From Nitrospinaceae bacterium (GTDB lineage Bacteria > Nitrospinota_A > UBA7883 > JAJDBK01): a DNA stretch of 64,000 nucleotides. The stretch is taken from NCBI GenBank assembly GCA_029261405.1, contig JAJDBK010000045.1, forward strand, positions 1 to 64,000, in the 5' to 3' direction. This document shows, in pieces, positions 1 through 8,875 of the stretch; the stretch's first letter is position 1, and every line of letters begins with the position of its first letter. A model generated the notes under the pieces. It worked only from the letters and a program-made list of their open reading frames with translations. It had not been told where the DNA came from and did no database searches. A program made the position numbers and the translations under genes.

Positions 1-240
1 CTTGATCCGATGACCGCCGAGAACAGGAGGGACCTGCTGGAGATAATGGAAGACCGGTATGGGCTTCGTTCAACCATCGTCACAAGTCAGTTGCCTGTAA
101 ACAAATGGCACGAATCGATAGGCGATCCAACCCTGGCCGACGCCATACTCGACCGACTCGTTCACAACGCCCACAAGATCACTATGAAAGGGGAATCGAT
201 GAGAAAAATGAGATCGAAGTTGACGAATCCGGCTGACTGA
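1..240 (+). CDS. istB: IstB-like ATP-binding protein of an IS21-family element, C-terminal fragment
   Basis: The frame is open from the first base of the window, so the start lies outside. The visible 79 residues match the C-terminus of IstB, the AAA+ helper of IS21-family transposases: the segment '[15 protein letters not shown]' is followed by a helix ending in '[13 protein letters not shown]' and a basic tail. The Walker motifs would be upstream. IstB assists the IstA transposase in target capture. The reading frame stops about 40 bases before the terminal repeat array at 279-373, the usual position of istB relative to the right end. Identification is secure; the integrity of the rest of the element cannot be judged. 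Confidence 0.9.
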   Translation, partial: LDPMTAENRRDLLEIMEDRYGLRSTIVTSQLPVNKWHESIGDPTLADAILDRLVHNAHKITMKGESMRKMRSKLTNPAD

Positions 241-264
241 TAGAAGATTAAAACAAAAGCGTCG

Positions 265-1818
265 CTACGCTCCGATGGGGTGGCCGGTTTCCAGTGAAAC
301 GGGTGGCCGATTTGGAGTGAAATCACCGGCCAGTTTTAATTGGAATCGGTGGCCGTTTTCAGTGAAATGCGCAGCTTTGATTATATCCATACAATATGGC
401 AATCCCAACCCGGTTCCAACCTCACCTGAGGTTCCCAATGTTGTGGTTTTCACCTCGCTCTTAAAGAGGTCGGAGGAGAGTTCGTCCATTACTCCCACGC
501 CGGTATCTTTTACAACGATGACAAAGTCGGGGTCGGGCTTAATGAAAAGGGTGACGCTGTCCCCTTTGCGGGAGAATTTAATCGCGTTTGAAATCAGGTT
601 TTTTAATACCTGGCCGATAAGCGTATGATCCACGAAAAGGCGCATACCTTCAGGAATCTCGTTTGTAACCGTTATTCCTTTCTCCTTGGCCTGGTTTTCC
701 GATCCCCTGATCGCCGCTGACGCAACGACACCGGCGTCGCAGAATTTTCTCTTCAAACCGATTTTCCCTGTGCTAAACCGGCTCAGATCGAGAAGATCGC
801 TTATCATCATCGTCATCCGGTCGCCACTATCAAGAACCGAGCGGAGCAGATCGGATTGATTCTTGCTCAGGGACAACTCCTCATCTTCAGCAAAAAGCCG
901 TATCAATCCCAACATTGAGCAGAATGGGGATTTCAAGTCGTGGGCCACGAGGTTTACGAACTTGTCTTTCAGCAACGTGGCCTCTTCTGCGATAGCTTTG
1001 GCTTTGGTCTCTTCATCAAGCGCTTTGCCAAGATCCTCGACCAGGTTTTTCCGCTCTTCCTCCGCCCTTTTTCTCTCCGCTATATCCCGGATGACTACCA
1101 ATGATGATGGTTTATCGTCAAAAGTTACGAGGGCGCCCGTGACTTCCACGTCTATAGTGGTTCCGTTGGCCCTGAGAAGTTTTTGCTCCATGAAAGGAAT
1201 GCTGTATCCGGTGGAGTGGAGCCTGTTTATCCTTTTCGCCACCGGTTCCCGGAACCTCGGATGCACTATATCGAGAACCGGTTTGCCGATAAGCTCATCA
1301 CTTGTTTTGTAACCGAGAAGGTTGACTCCGGCTGTATTGATAAATTTTATGGTCCCTTCATTGTGGGCTAAAATGGTTTCCGGCGATAACTCCACAAGTT
1401 GTCGGTACCTCTCCTCGCTCTCTTTCAAGGCCTTTTGTGTCTTCTTCCGAACCAGAACGCTCTCCACGGTTGCCGTCAGGACCGACAGGTAGTTGCAACT
1501 GGGATCCTTAACAAGATAGTCGTAGGCTCCAAGCCGGACAGAATGGGCCGCAGTCTCTTCGTCGCCGCTACCGGTTATGATAACGAGAGGGGTTTCACCT
1601 GCGCTTTCAAGCAGATCAACCCCAAAACCGTCGCCAAGGTTGTAATCGGAGAGAATGATATCAAAAACGGATGTCTTTAACCTCTCAAGACCGTCATTGT
1701 ACGAATTGGCGAATGATATTTCGTATTTGACCGATTCTGAATCGAGCAGTTTTTTTATGGCTTTCCTGTCAACTACGTCGTCTTCGACGATGAGAATCCG
1801 GGTCGGTTTGTCTGACAT
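265..1818 (-). CDS. Hybrid REC-PAS-histidine kinase, C-terminus replaced by IS21 end
   Basis: A 517-residue cytoplasmic signalling protein. An N-terminal receiver (1-125) has the acidic pocket VEDD and phospho-acceptor Asp58. A PAS domain covers about 135-250, a short coiled linker follows, then HisKA with the H-box HDLKSP (His293) and an HATPase with N box (NLISNAIKFS), G1 (DTGVGV) and G2 (GTGLGL). After 'CMDIIKAA', near residue 481, the codons run into the IS21 terminal repeats, so the last ~35 residues are element-derived and the final beta strands of the ATPase are lost. Activity may be reduced or lost. It is third in a minus-strand set after the response regulator, 17 bases downstream. 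No membrane segment is visible. Confidence 0.88.
   Translation of the reverse strand: MSDKPTRILIVEDDVVDRKAIKKLLDSESVKYEISFANSYNDGLERLKTSVFDIILSDYNLGDGFGVDLLESAGETPLVIITGSGDEETAAHSVRLGAYDYLVKDPSCNYLSVLTATVESVLVRKKTQKALKESEERYRQLVELSPETILAHNEGTIKFINTAGVNLLGYKTSDELIGKPVLDIVHPRFREPVAKRINRLHSTGYSIPFMEQKLLRANGTTIDVEVTGALVTFDDKPSSLVVIRDIAERKRAEEERKNLVEDLGKALDEETKAKAIAEEATLLKDKFVNLVAHDLKSPFCSMLGLIRLFAEDEELSLSKNQSDLLRSVLDSGDRMTMMISDLLDLSRFSTGKIGLKRKFCDAGVVASAAIRGSENQAKEKGITVTNEIPEGMRLFVDHTLIGQVLKNLISNAIKFSRKGDSVTLFIKPDPDFVIVVKDTGVGVMDELSSDLFKSEVKTTTLGTSGEVGTGLGLPYCMDIIKAAHFTENGHRFQLKLAGDFTPNRPPVSLETGHPIGA
279..368. repeat. IS21-type multiple terminal repeats
   Basis: Three close copies of a roughly 22-base unit beginning GGTGGCCG and ending AGTGAAA(C/T) lie at 279-300, 302-323 and 348-368. 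A degenerate fourth copy lies at about 326-346. The spacing is 22-24 bases. IS21-family elements carry such multiple terminal repeats as IstA binding sites, so this is most simply the transposase-binding end. Confidence 0.8.
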
Positions 1819-1835
1819 TTTCCGGCCTGCTCAGG

Positions 1836-2252
1836 TCATACCTGGCTTAAGGTCCAGTAAAGATCTATGATCTTTATGGCGTCCTTGAAATTTTCGAAAT
1901 CGACAGGCTTGATTATATATCCGGCGACAGAGAAGTTGAAACTCTCCACCCGGTCAGACTCCTCCTTGGAGGTCGTCAATACTATAATCGGAATATTTTT
2001 GAATCTGTCGTCAGCCTTGACAACCTTCAGGAACTCGATACCGTTCATCACCGGCATATTCAGGTCGAGCAAAATAAGACCGGGTCTCGGCTCTACTCCC
2101 GATGTGGTCTTTTCCAGATACGCAAGCGCCTGTTCTCCGTCACCGGCCACATGAAGCGGGTTGGTGATCTTGTTTATCCTGAAAGCGCGCTGAACGGTTT
2201 TCACATCGACATAATCGTCCTCCACCAGCATGATATGCATATCTCGTCGCAT
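1836..2252 (-). CDS. Single-domain response regulator (Rcp1/CheY-like)
   Basis: A 138-residue stand-alone receiver with no output domain. The acidic pair is in VEDD near residue 10. The phospho-acceptor Asp is in LLDLNMP (about 63), the switch Thr in LTTS and the conserved Lys in IIKP (about 115). The insert before the acceptor (TTSGVEPRPG) is typical of Rcp1-like receivers that pair with phytochrome-type or hybrid kinases. The ATG overlaps the stop of the upstream kinase as TGATG, with GGGAG in a good position, indicating translational coupling. It probably relays phosphate between the flanking kinases; the target is unknown. Confidence 0.9.
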   Translation of the reverse strand: MRRDMHIMLVEDDYVDVKTVQRAFRINKITNPLHVAGDGEQALAYLEKTTSGVEPRPGLILLDLNMPVMNGIEFLKVVKADDRFKNIPIIVLTTSKEESDRVESFNFSVAGYIIKPVDFENFKDAIKIIDLYWTLSQV

Positions 2253-4213
2253 CAACCGACTCCCGATTCCTTTGATTTATTTTTCATGATTGTGAAAAGA
2301 AATTCACTCCCCGCGCCCGGTTCTGATTTTACACTAACCAGGCCACCGTTGTTATCTACAATTTTCTTTACCAGGGCAAGACCGATCCCCGTGCTTTCCT
2401 TTTCGTCACGAGATTTCAAACTCTGGAAGATTCTGAAGATTCTTTCGTGATGTTTTCTGTCGATTCCTGGTCCGTTATCTTTCACGGAAAACCGGTAAAA
2501 GCCAGACGCTTCTTCACAAGAGACCACTATTACAAGATCCGGGTTTCCACCATGAACAATTGCGTTACCAATGAGGTTCTGAAATATCATCACAAGTTGC
2601 GCTGTGTTGTACCAGATTTTCCTCGGAAGCTTATCGATCCTGATGGAAACGGTTTCGGGCGGATGTAGCAGGTCTATTACATCTTTAACGGTTTTCGAGC
2701 CATCGACATACCCTTTTGGCGCTTTGTCCCTCCCCACCCGGGAAAACTGAAGGATTCCTTCGATGAGGTTGTTCATCCTTCTGGTGCGTCCCATAAGAAG
2801 ATCGAGATTTTCGCGACCATCTTCTGTCAACAACTCCCTGTTGTCCTCGGCTATCCATCCGGCCAGGGAGTTTATCGCCCTTAATGGCGCCTTGAGATCG
2901 TGCGAGACTATGTAAGCAAAGTCTTTTAACTCCAAGTTTGCCTTGTCAAGTTCACCTATAACCTCTTCCCTTCTTAGTTCCGCCAGTTTTCTTTCGGCTA
3001 TATGAGCCGACAAGGGCTTGAACAGGAGGAAATAGAGAGCTGGCACAACCATGACCAGAAGAAAGAATATATCGAGAAACGCCACTATAGCTTTCGGTTG
3101 CGACTCGAAAAACGGCATTATCAACATCACAAGCGCTTCTGCGGTAACTAGAACAAGGGATATGATTATAAAAAGATTCACGGGCGAGATCGGGTCGGGA
3201 AGTTGCGAACCTGTATGACGAAAAGCGCGATCAATGAACCAGGACCCGATAGCCAATATCAGAGCAAGGGCGAGGCACAGAAATACCATCTTACCCAATA
3301 TGCCTTCCCCACCAGACGAAAGGTCCTCATGGCTGACATGGGAGACTACTTTCCAGAAATAATAATCATCGTTCAAGGGGTATACAGTTGAGAATGTAAA
3401 CAACCCGTCGATTGTGGTGAACTGACCCGATTTTTCTGACATTATCATGTGCCAAATACCCGGATACAGCGACTGAAATCTCTTCTCCGGCTTCCCTTTT
3501 AACTGAAACCCCCATTCGTTTTCCGGTTTGTCGCTTAAAAACCAATAACCGTCACGGTTGAGCAATGTTGCGTTTCCCTGACGTTTCCTGTTTATTTTTC
3601 TCAGATCGGAAAGAATCCTCTCCCCAAGATAGTTAAGCATGACTACGCCACGCTTTCCGCCGTTATTATCGAAAATTGCAATTCCGAACCGGATCACAGG
3701 TTTAAAGGGTATTTCAATCCTGTTATGTTCGACATTCAGATCGAAGGGCGAGACATATATCTCACCACGATCAAGGCCGATGCTTTCTGTAAAGTAGTAT
3801 CTATCGGCTTTTGACTGAAGGTTCTCGTCATTGACAACAACCGGATTACCATCCTCTAAATCGACACGAATAACCTCATCCCCTTTTTCGTCGATATAAC
3901 GAATCTGGTCGTAGATCTGTTTTTTCCGGGAGTAGAGTTTGAACAGGGATGTCAGGTTCCTGTATGCGTCTTCATCGCCTGCAAATATGTGATCGAAGTC
4001 TGGCTGACCTGCAAGTATCGCAAGGTCGATAAGCACATTGTCAAAGTTTAGTACAATGCTCTTGCTGGCAAGGTCCACCATTTCCGATTCGATAATTTCA
4101 CGAATTGCTTTTTTGGACGATATTTCCGACAGGTAAAAGACCGCCGCCAACCCGCAAAACAACATGGCAAGCGTAATTATTATCGCAACGTTGCGTATTC
4201 GAACGATTCTCAT
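2252..4213 (-). CDS. Membrane sensor histidine kinase with periplasmic Cache-like domain
   Basis: A 653-residue kinase. A first membrane helix (about 9-29) precedes a long extracytoplasmic region (30-300) that resembles a Cache sensor, including 'IRYIDEKGDEVIRVD'. Three further hydrophobic segments lie at about 306-326, 345-367 and 375-398. The transmitter has HisKA with SHDLKAPL (His438) and an HATPase with QNLIGNAIVHG, KDNGPGI and GIGLALV. All catalytic boxes are present. It begins a three-gene minus-strand unit (kinase, receiver, receiver-PAS-kinase) with a TGATG junction to the next gene. The ligand cannot be inferred. Confidence 0.88.
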   Translation of the reverse strand: MRIVRIRNVAIIITLAMLFCGLAAVFYLSEISSKKAIREIIESEMVDLASKSIVLNFDNVLIDLAILAGQPDFDHIFAGDEDAYRNLTSLFKLYSRKKQIYDQIRYIDEKGDEVIRVDLEDGNPVVVNDENLQSKADRYYFTESIGLDRGEIYVSPFDLNVEHNRIEIPFKPVIRFGIAIFDNNGGKRGVVMLNYLGERILSDLRKINRKRQGNATLLNRDGYWFLSDKPENEWGFQLKGKPEKRFQSLYPGIWHMIMSEKSGQFTTIDGLFTFSTVYPLNDDYYFWKVVSHVSHEDLSSGGEGILGKMVFLCLALALILAIGSWFIDRAFRHTGSQLPDPISPVNLFIIISLVLVTAEALVMLIMPFFESQPKAIVAFLDIFFLLVMVVPALYFLLFKPLSAHIAERKLAELRREEVIGELDKANLELKDFAYIVSHDLKAPLRAINSLAGWIAEDNRELLTEDGRENLDLLMGRTRRMNNLIEGILQFSRVGRDKAPKGYVDGSKTVKDVIDLLHPPETVSIRIDKLPRKIWYNTAQLVMIFQNLIGNAIVHGGNPDLVIVVSCEEASGFYRFSVKDNGPGIDRKHHERIFRIFQSLKSRDEKESTGIGLALVKKIVDNNGGLVSVKSEPGAGSEFLFTIMKNKSKESGVG

Positions 4214-4422
4214 CGGCCAACAGTGGGAAATTTATGATTTAACCCGATTATTCCCCGAATGACCGCTGGTTCCACGGTCCGGGCATGGAAGGGAATATGA
4301 TCAGTCTATGGAAAAAACTGATAATGTCAAACTTACCGAACCAGACATCGGGGTTTTATTAGTGAAAGTATCAGGGTTGAAACGAAAGGGAAATAATATA
4401 AGCCGACAATAATCGTGGCTCT

Positions 4423-5274
4423 CTATTCTTCGGAGTAATCGTCCGGCAAAGGTCTTTCATGAAATTTGGGACGCCCACGGAGCAGATCAAAAGCCGGTTC
4501 GGCTGATGCGAAAGAGAGGAAATGAGCGCCGATTTCATCTTCCGGTTTTACAACCGCATACGCCGTCATACCTTGATCGGAAAGCTCCCTGGCCAACATG
4601 GCGACAAGAGCGGAGCCGTATCCTTCCCGGCGAAATTCCCGCTTTATAACCGGGAAAACAGCCTTTTCAGTATCCTTTTCCCCAAAATCCGTTACCACGG
4701 CGGCGCCAATCTTGACCCTGCCGTTAAAGAGGCTGTACTCCCTGAAAATTTTCTTTTTGGAAAATATGAGAGGCTGGAAAATATCAAAATCGCTCTCTTC
4801 TGAAAGCCCGAACAGACCGGAGTTAGGTGTCTGGGTAAGTTTCAAATCCTCGGGATCAACCTTCTCCTGGCTTGCATCGATAAGTTTGTATACCTGAAAA
4901 ACATGATAATAATCGAGAGGGTAATGAACAAGGGTCCTTAACAGTTCGTTATCGTCGGAACGGACCAGAAGACTGTCCACTTTGAACGAACGGATAATAT
5001 TGGGAAGAAGTTTCTGCATGGTCGCGCTGTTTTTGTCTCTGGTTCCAATCTCGACTAAAACCCTGGACAGATCCGCGCTGTCACTCTTTTCCGATACCAC
5101 GCAGTAACCAAGCTTTTCACCACGATCACTCATGATAAAACTTGCGTCGCATTTACCTTGTAACAGCGGAGACAACTCAAGAACTATTGCCTTACCTGAA
5201 CCTTTTGAGACGTTTCGTAAGACAGTACGCCTGAATTGGGAAAGATCTTCATCACCGGCTGCGAGCAGATACAT
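4423..5274 (-). CDS. GNAT-family N-acetyltransferase
   Basis: A 283-residue protein. Its C-terminal ~110 residues show a GNAT fold: a strand 'VKIGAAVVTDFG', the acetyl-CoA loop 'REFRREGYGSALVAMLARE' (the R-x-x-G-x-G/A type signature), then 'AYAVVKPEDEIGAHFL'. The N-terminal half also looks acetyltransferase-like (for example 'GYCVVSEKSDS') but lacks a clear CoA motif, suggesting a degenerate tandem GNAT. The acceptor substrate is unknown. It is separated by about 200 bases from the kinase gene downstream on the same strand, so co-transcription is uncertain. Confidence 0.75.
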   Translation of the reverse strand: MYLLAAGDEDLSQFRRTVLRNVSKGSGKAIVLELSPLLQGKCDASFIMSDRGEKLGYCVVSEKSDSADLSRVLVEIGTRDKNSATMQKLLPNIIRSFKVDSLLVRSDDNELLRTLVHYPLDYYHVFQVYKLIDASQEKVDPEDLKLTQTPNSGLFGLSEESDFDIFQPLIFSKKKIFREYSLFNGRVKIGAAVVTDFGEKDTEKAVFPVIKREFRREGYGSALVAMLARELSDQGMTAYAVVKPEDEIGAHFLSFASAEPAFDLLRGRPKFHERPLPDDYSEE

Positions 5275-5452
5275 ACTATTTCACTTATTAATTCCAGATA
5301 TTTGCTACCCAATAAAGGGTAATTACGCTTCTGAAAGATATCACAGCCTGAAAAAAAGATAAAGTGTAATGAATTAAACTCCAGATCTCGATCAGGGCGT
5401 CACCGGATGTTCAGCGGAATCGTAAAAACGTATGGAGGCAAGAAAAATCAGG

Positions 5453-5677
5453 TTACGGTTTTTTTATCGATTCCATAAGTTTATCAACATCTTCCGGTGT
5501 CGCTTCACCCTTCATGATTTTTGCTATGGTATCATTCAGGTCACGGCCTTTCATATGATTCATGGTGGCCTCTGCGATGGCGAAAAACTGTTCTGGCGGG
5601 ATTCCTTTTTTCATGGCGGAGAGAAGTATGGATAGAAACTGGTTTTCTATTTCAGATTTAATATCTTCTGGCGCCAT
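5453..5677 (-). CDS. Small hypothetical protein
   Basis: A 74-residue, mostly helical, Met-rich protein with no signal peptide or membrane segment. It has the composition of a folded protein (for example 'PPEQFFAIAEATMNHMKG' and 'ATPEDVDKLMESI'). I do not recognise a family. It lies alone between the GNAT gene and the divergent M48 protease. No strong ribosome site is seen; a purine-rich GGACGGAG lies rather far upstream. Coding is likely from the amino-acid pattern, but unproven. Confidence 0.55.
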   Translation of the reverse strand: MAPEDIKSEIENQFLSILLSAMKKGIPPEQFFAIAEATMNHMKGRDLNDTIAKIMKGEATPEDVDKLMESIKKP

Positions 5678-5783
5678 TTGTTTTCACTTTCAGTATTTTC
5701 TCCGTCCAGTATCATTTATATAGAGAGAAAAGTCAATGCGCCATCAAAATATTTGCAACGTTTTGTAGCAGTTATTTCGATTG

Positions 5784-6611
5784 ATGAGATACGAAAACCC
5801 CGATATCCCCGAAGGAATAAATAGCGGTAAAGAGAGTCCACTAAAAGAACTTGCCTTGTTAGGTATAGTCCTGATTGGCGGATTTGTCGCCATTATATAC
5901 ACCTTGAGTCTGGTGGCTGAATCGGTGGCTGAGACAATTCCCTTCGAATATGAGCGGGACCTTATCGCTCATCTACCTGTTCCGGAGTCGAGCAATCCGG
6001 GGGTGGAGGAGTACCTTCAAGTACTGGCGGACGAACTTGCAAACGCGCAGGCGTTACCGAATGAAATGACTATAAAAGTCCATTATGTGGAGTCGGACGT
6101 TGTCAACGCATTTGCCACCTTTGGTGGACATATAGTCATATTCAGAGGGCTTTTGAATGAAATCCCAAACGAAAACGCGCTTGCCATGGTGTTGAGTCAC
6201 GAGATAGCTCATATAAAACTTCGTCACCCGATATTAAGCCTCGGCAGAGCCATGGTTATCAGCGTCGCTATGGCCGCTGTATCCGGCGTATCGGGGAACC
6301 AGCTAGCCGACTATATTTTCGGCAACGCAGGGCTATTGACCTCCCTTTCGTTCAGCCGAAACCAGGAGGAGGCCGCCGATGAAATTGCTATTATGGCTGT
6401 GGCCGCTATTTATGGTCATGTTTCCGGGGCGGAGGATTTATACACAATTTTTCTTGAGCGGGAGAATAAAGAGCCGCTACAAGCGCCAACATTTCTTTCC
6501 ACCCATCCCGACACTGCCGGGCGAATAGATCGAATAAACGAAATGGCAAAGTTATACGATTGGAGTCTGAACAAACCGACAAGACCGCTATCTGAAATTG
6601 CGTCTATGTAG
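5784..6611 (+). CDS. M48-family membrane metalloprotease
   Basis: A 275-residue zinc protease. One N-terminal membrane helix (about 23-45) is followed by a periplasmic domain. The zinc motif HEIAH is at about 139-143, and the third ligand Glu lies in 'NQEEAADE' near 195, the usual spacing for M48. The C-terminal 'STHPDTAGRID' is the conserved tail of the BepA/Oma1-like group. It may act in envelope protein quality control. An ATG directly follows an in-frame TTG; I take the ATG. The gene ends 8 bases inside the convergent kinase gene. Confidence 0.88.
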   Translation: MRYENPDIPEGINSGKESPLKELALLGIVLIGGFVAIIYTLSLVAESVAETIPFEYERDLIAHLPVPESSNPGVEEYLQVLADELANAQALPNEMTIKVHYVESDVVNAFATFGGHIVIFRGLLNEIPNENALAMVLSHEIAHIKLRHPILSLGRAMVISVAMAAVSGVSGNQLADYIFGNAGLLTSLSFSRNQEEAADEIAIMAVAAIYGHVSGAEDLYTIFLERENKEPLQAPTFLSTHPDTAGRIDRINEMAKLYDWSLNKPTRPLSEIASM

Positions 6612-8628
6612 ATCGTTTTTTTCTCTCGATCCGTGATATCAGGTCTTTTACCGATGAAATCATATACGGTTTTTGTAAAAAACCGGCAAGACCGACCCCT
6701 TCGAATCTTTCGGTCACCTCCTGTTCAAAGTATCCGCTTACTACTATTATCGGTATTTTATTATTGATGGTTTGCAGATTTCCAAAACACTCTTCACCAT
6801 CCATCACAGGCATGGTAAGGTCAAGAAATACAAGTTTAATGGTGTCTGCGTGTTCACGGAACTTTTTAATAGCGTCTTCGCCGTTTACAGCGGTTATGAC
6901 CGAAAACCCCATCTTCTCCAGCATCTTTCGCGCGGTTTTCAACACTATCTCCTCATCGTCAACCAGAAGCACAAGGCCCGTTTCAAAACTGTCGTCCAGG
7001 CTTTCTACCCGCCCTTCCGGTTTCATCACAATCGGTGTCTCCGGTACCGGGAATAGTAGTGTGAACGTTGCGCCTGACCCAGGTTTGCTATCGACCGTTA
7101 AAGTTCCCTTATGCCCTCGGACAATCCCCAATACAGCCGACATCCCTAATCCCCGCCCGGTCGATTTGGTGGTGAAAAAAGGATCGAAAAGTCTGTTGAG
7201 TCTCTCCTTATCCATACCGACTCCGGTATCGACAACCTCCAGGTATACATAATGGCCTTCCGGTAGTTCATCTACCAGATACGATTCCGAAAGGTATATC
7301 GAATCGAATCGCTTAACCCCGGTTGAAATGGTGATATGGACTCCACTCCCCCTGATCGCTTCGGAGGCGTTGATGACAAGATTCATTATTATCTGGCGAA
7401 TCCTGGTGGCGTCCCCTTTGATAAGGGGCGTATTCTCGCTCAACTTATATTCGATGGAGGCGTTCTTCGATATCGACGCAAAGAGGAGTTTATCCATTTT
7501 GAGTATAAGCTCGTTAAGGTCCACAGGTTCGAAACTTAATTTGCCACGACCAGAATACTCGAGCATCTGGCTACATAGATCGACAGCTTTTTTGGCCGCC
7601 ATTTCCATATCTGCGATTCTCTGTTTTACCGCGCTTCCGCCGGGTGGAATTTCGTCTTTTGCCAGTAGCGCGCTACCGAGGATTCCCATCATCAAGTTGT
7701 TAAAATCGTGGGCCATACTCCCGGCCAACAGACCGAGGCTGGTAAACTTTTCTGTCTGTTCCACCCTGTTTTTATATATGTTCCGCTCCACATCCGACTT
7801 TGAGTAGTGCGAGAGATCTTCGGCTACGGAGAGGACCACCTCTTCTCCACGATATTTGCATAGGGTAGCGGATATTTTCGCATCGAATATTTCGCCGTTT
7901 TTCCGTTCTATTTTCAGGTAAAAATTGCGGACGAACCCCTCTTCGTGTAGCCGTTGGAACAGTCTTTCCCTGGTTTGAGGATCGGTGTGGATATTTTTTG
8001 CGTCCAGGTTTAGTAGTTCTTCTTTTGTGTAACCGAGGTCTTTTATTACGGTATCGTTGAACAGGATCATCTTCCCTTTTCTGTTCGTTATGCCCATGGC
8101 TATCGGAGCGTTTTCAAAAATGAACCTGTACCGTTCTTCACTCTCCTTGATCGCCTGTCGTGCGAGTTTCTCCGATGTTATATCCCGGAATATTCCGAGT
8201 ACGACCTCACGTCCCTTCAGTTGGAAAACAGTACTCCGTATATCAACGGGGATACTACTGCCATCCTTGCAGGTCAACAGCAGATCTTCGCCAACCTCCT
8301 CGCCGGTTGCGATCTGGTTTATGAATTGCTCCTTGTATTCCTCTGTCAGCTCCTGCGGATGCAACTGCGACTGATGCATCTTTATAATTTCCTCCCTGCT
8401 ATAGCCTGTTATCTCTTCCGCTTTTTTGTTGCAGTCGATCAGGTAGCCCGTCGATACGTCGGCCAGGAATATCGCGTCCCCCTCAGATTCAACGAGGGAG
8501 CGGAACTTTATTTCGCTCTCCGCCAACGCCTGTTCGATGAGGAGGGCGTCCGCAATATGTCTGCGTCTCATGGTGTGGATATAGAAGAGGGCCGCCGCCA
8601 GCAAAACGATAAGTAGTGTCGTGATCAT
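6604..8628 (-). CDS. Hybrid sensor histidine kinase (TM-PAS-PAS-HisKA-HATPase-REC)
   Basis: A 674-residue kinase. A single N-terminal membrane helix (2-18) is followed by two PAS domains (about 38-155 and 163-275). HisKA has MAHDFNNLMMG (His307), the HATPase shows NLVINASEA, DTGVGM and GRGLGMSAV, and a C-terminal receiver has LLVDDEE and Asp603 in FLDLTMP. The HDFNN H-box is typical of NtrB-like kinases that transfer to an attached receiver. An in-frame TAA lies immediately upstream of the ATG, fixing the start. There is no adjacent regulator, so it probably signals by phosphorelay to a distant partner. Confidence 0.9.
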   Translation of the reverse strand: MITTLLIVLLAAALFYIHTMRRRHIADALLIEQALAESEIKFRSLVESEGDAIFLADVSTGYLIDCNKKAEEITGYSREEIIKMHQSQLHPQELTEEYKEQFINQIATGEEVGEDLLLTCKDGSSIPVDIRSTVFQLKGREVVLGIFRDITSEKLARQAIKESEERYRFIFENAPIAMGITNRKGKMILFNDTVIKDLGYTKEELLNLDAKNIHTDPQTRERLFQRLHEEGFVRNFYLKIERKNGEIFDAKISATLCKYRGEEVVLSVAEDLSHYSKSDVERNIYKNRVEQTEKFTSLGLLAGSMAHDFNNLMMGILGSALLAKDEIPPGGSAVKQRIADMEMAAKKAVDLCSQMLEYSGRGKLSFEPVDLNELILKMDKLLFASISKNASIEYKLSENTPLIKGDATRIRQIIMNLVINASEAIRGSGVHITISTGVKRFDSIYLSESYLVDELPEGHYVYLEVVDTGVGMDKERLNRLFDPFFTTKSTGRGLGMSAVLGIVRGHKGTLTVDSKPGSGATFTLLFPVPETPIVMKPEGRVESLDDSFETGLVLLVDDEEIVLKTARKMLEKMGFSVITAVNGEDAIKKFREHADTIKLVFLDLTMPVMDGEECFGNLQTINNKIPIIVVSGYFEQEVTERFEGVGLAGFLQKPYMISSVKDLISRIERKKRST

Positions 8629-8875
8629 GGCCCCAGTTTACCACTCGACGTGAGAACCGGGCAATCGCGGGAATGCCCTTGGCAAACCGGATCGCTGATG
8701 GTACTGTTGTGCGTATACCAAAAGTATAATGGGACGCGAAGATATGCCGGGCCATTCCATCACCGCCGAAACAGGCCTCTTTCATTTCTCGGATATCTGT
8801 CACCGGTTATATGCAAGCCTGAGTAAATAATAGCCGACTATAAAGTTCCAAGTCACACTGTCTTTGGAGGATGAC

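Larger units (their letters stand above)
1..373 (+). mobile_element. Right end of an IS21-family insertion sequence (partial)
   Basis: The istB tail is followed by a terminal array whose outermost repeat ends at about 373. Beyond that point the reverse strand reads as histidine-kinase sequence. The exact last base is inferred from the repeat boundary near 368-373; the other end and any target duplication are outside the window. The insertion removed the native 3' end of the kinase at 265-1818, which now ends inside the element. Confidence 0.82.

Noticed and set aside
8489-8803. A 104-codon minus-strand frame over the 5' end of the hybrid kinase
   Set aside because: It overlaps the kinase N-terminus in another frame and has no ribosome site or recognisable motif.
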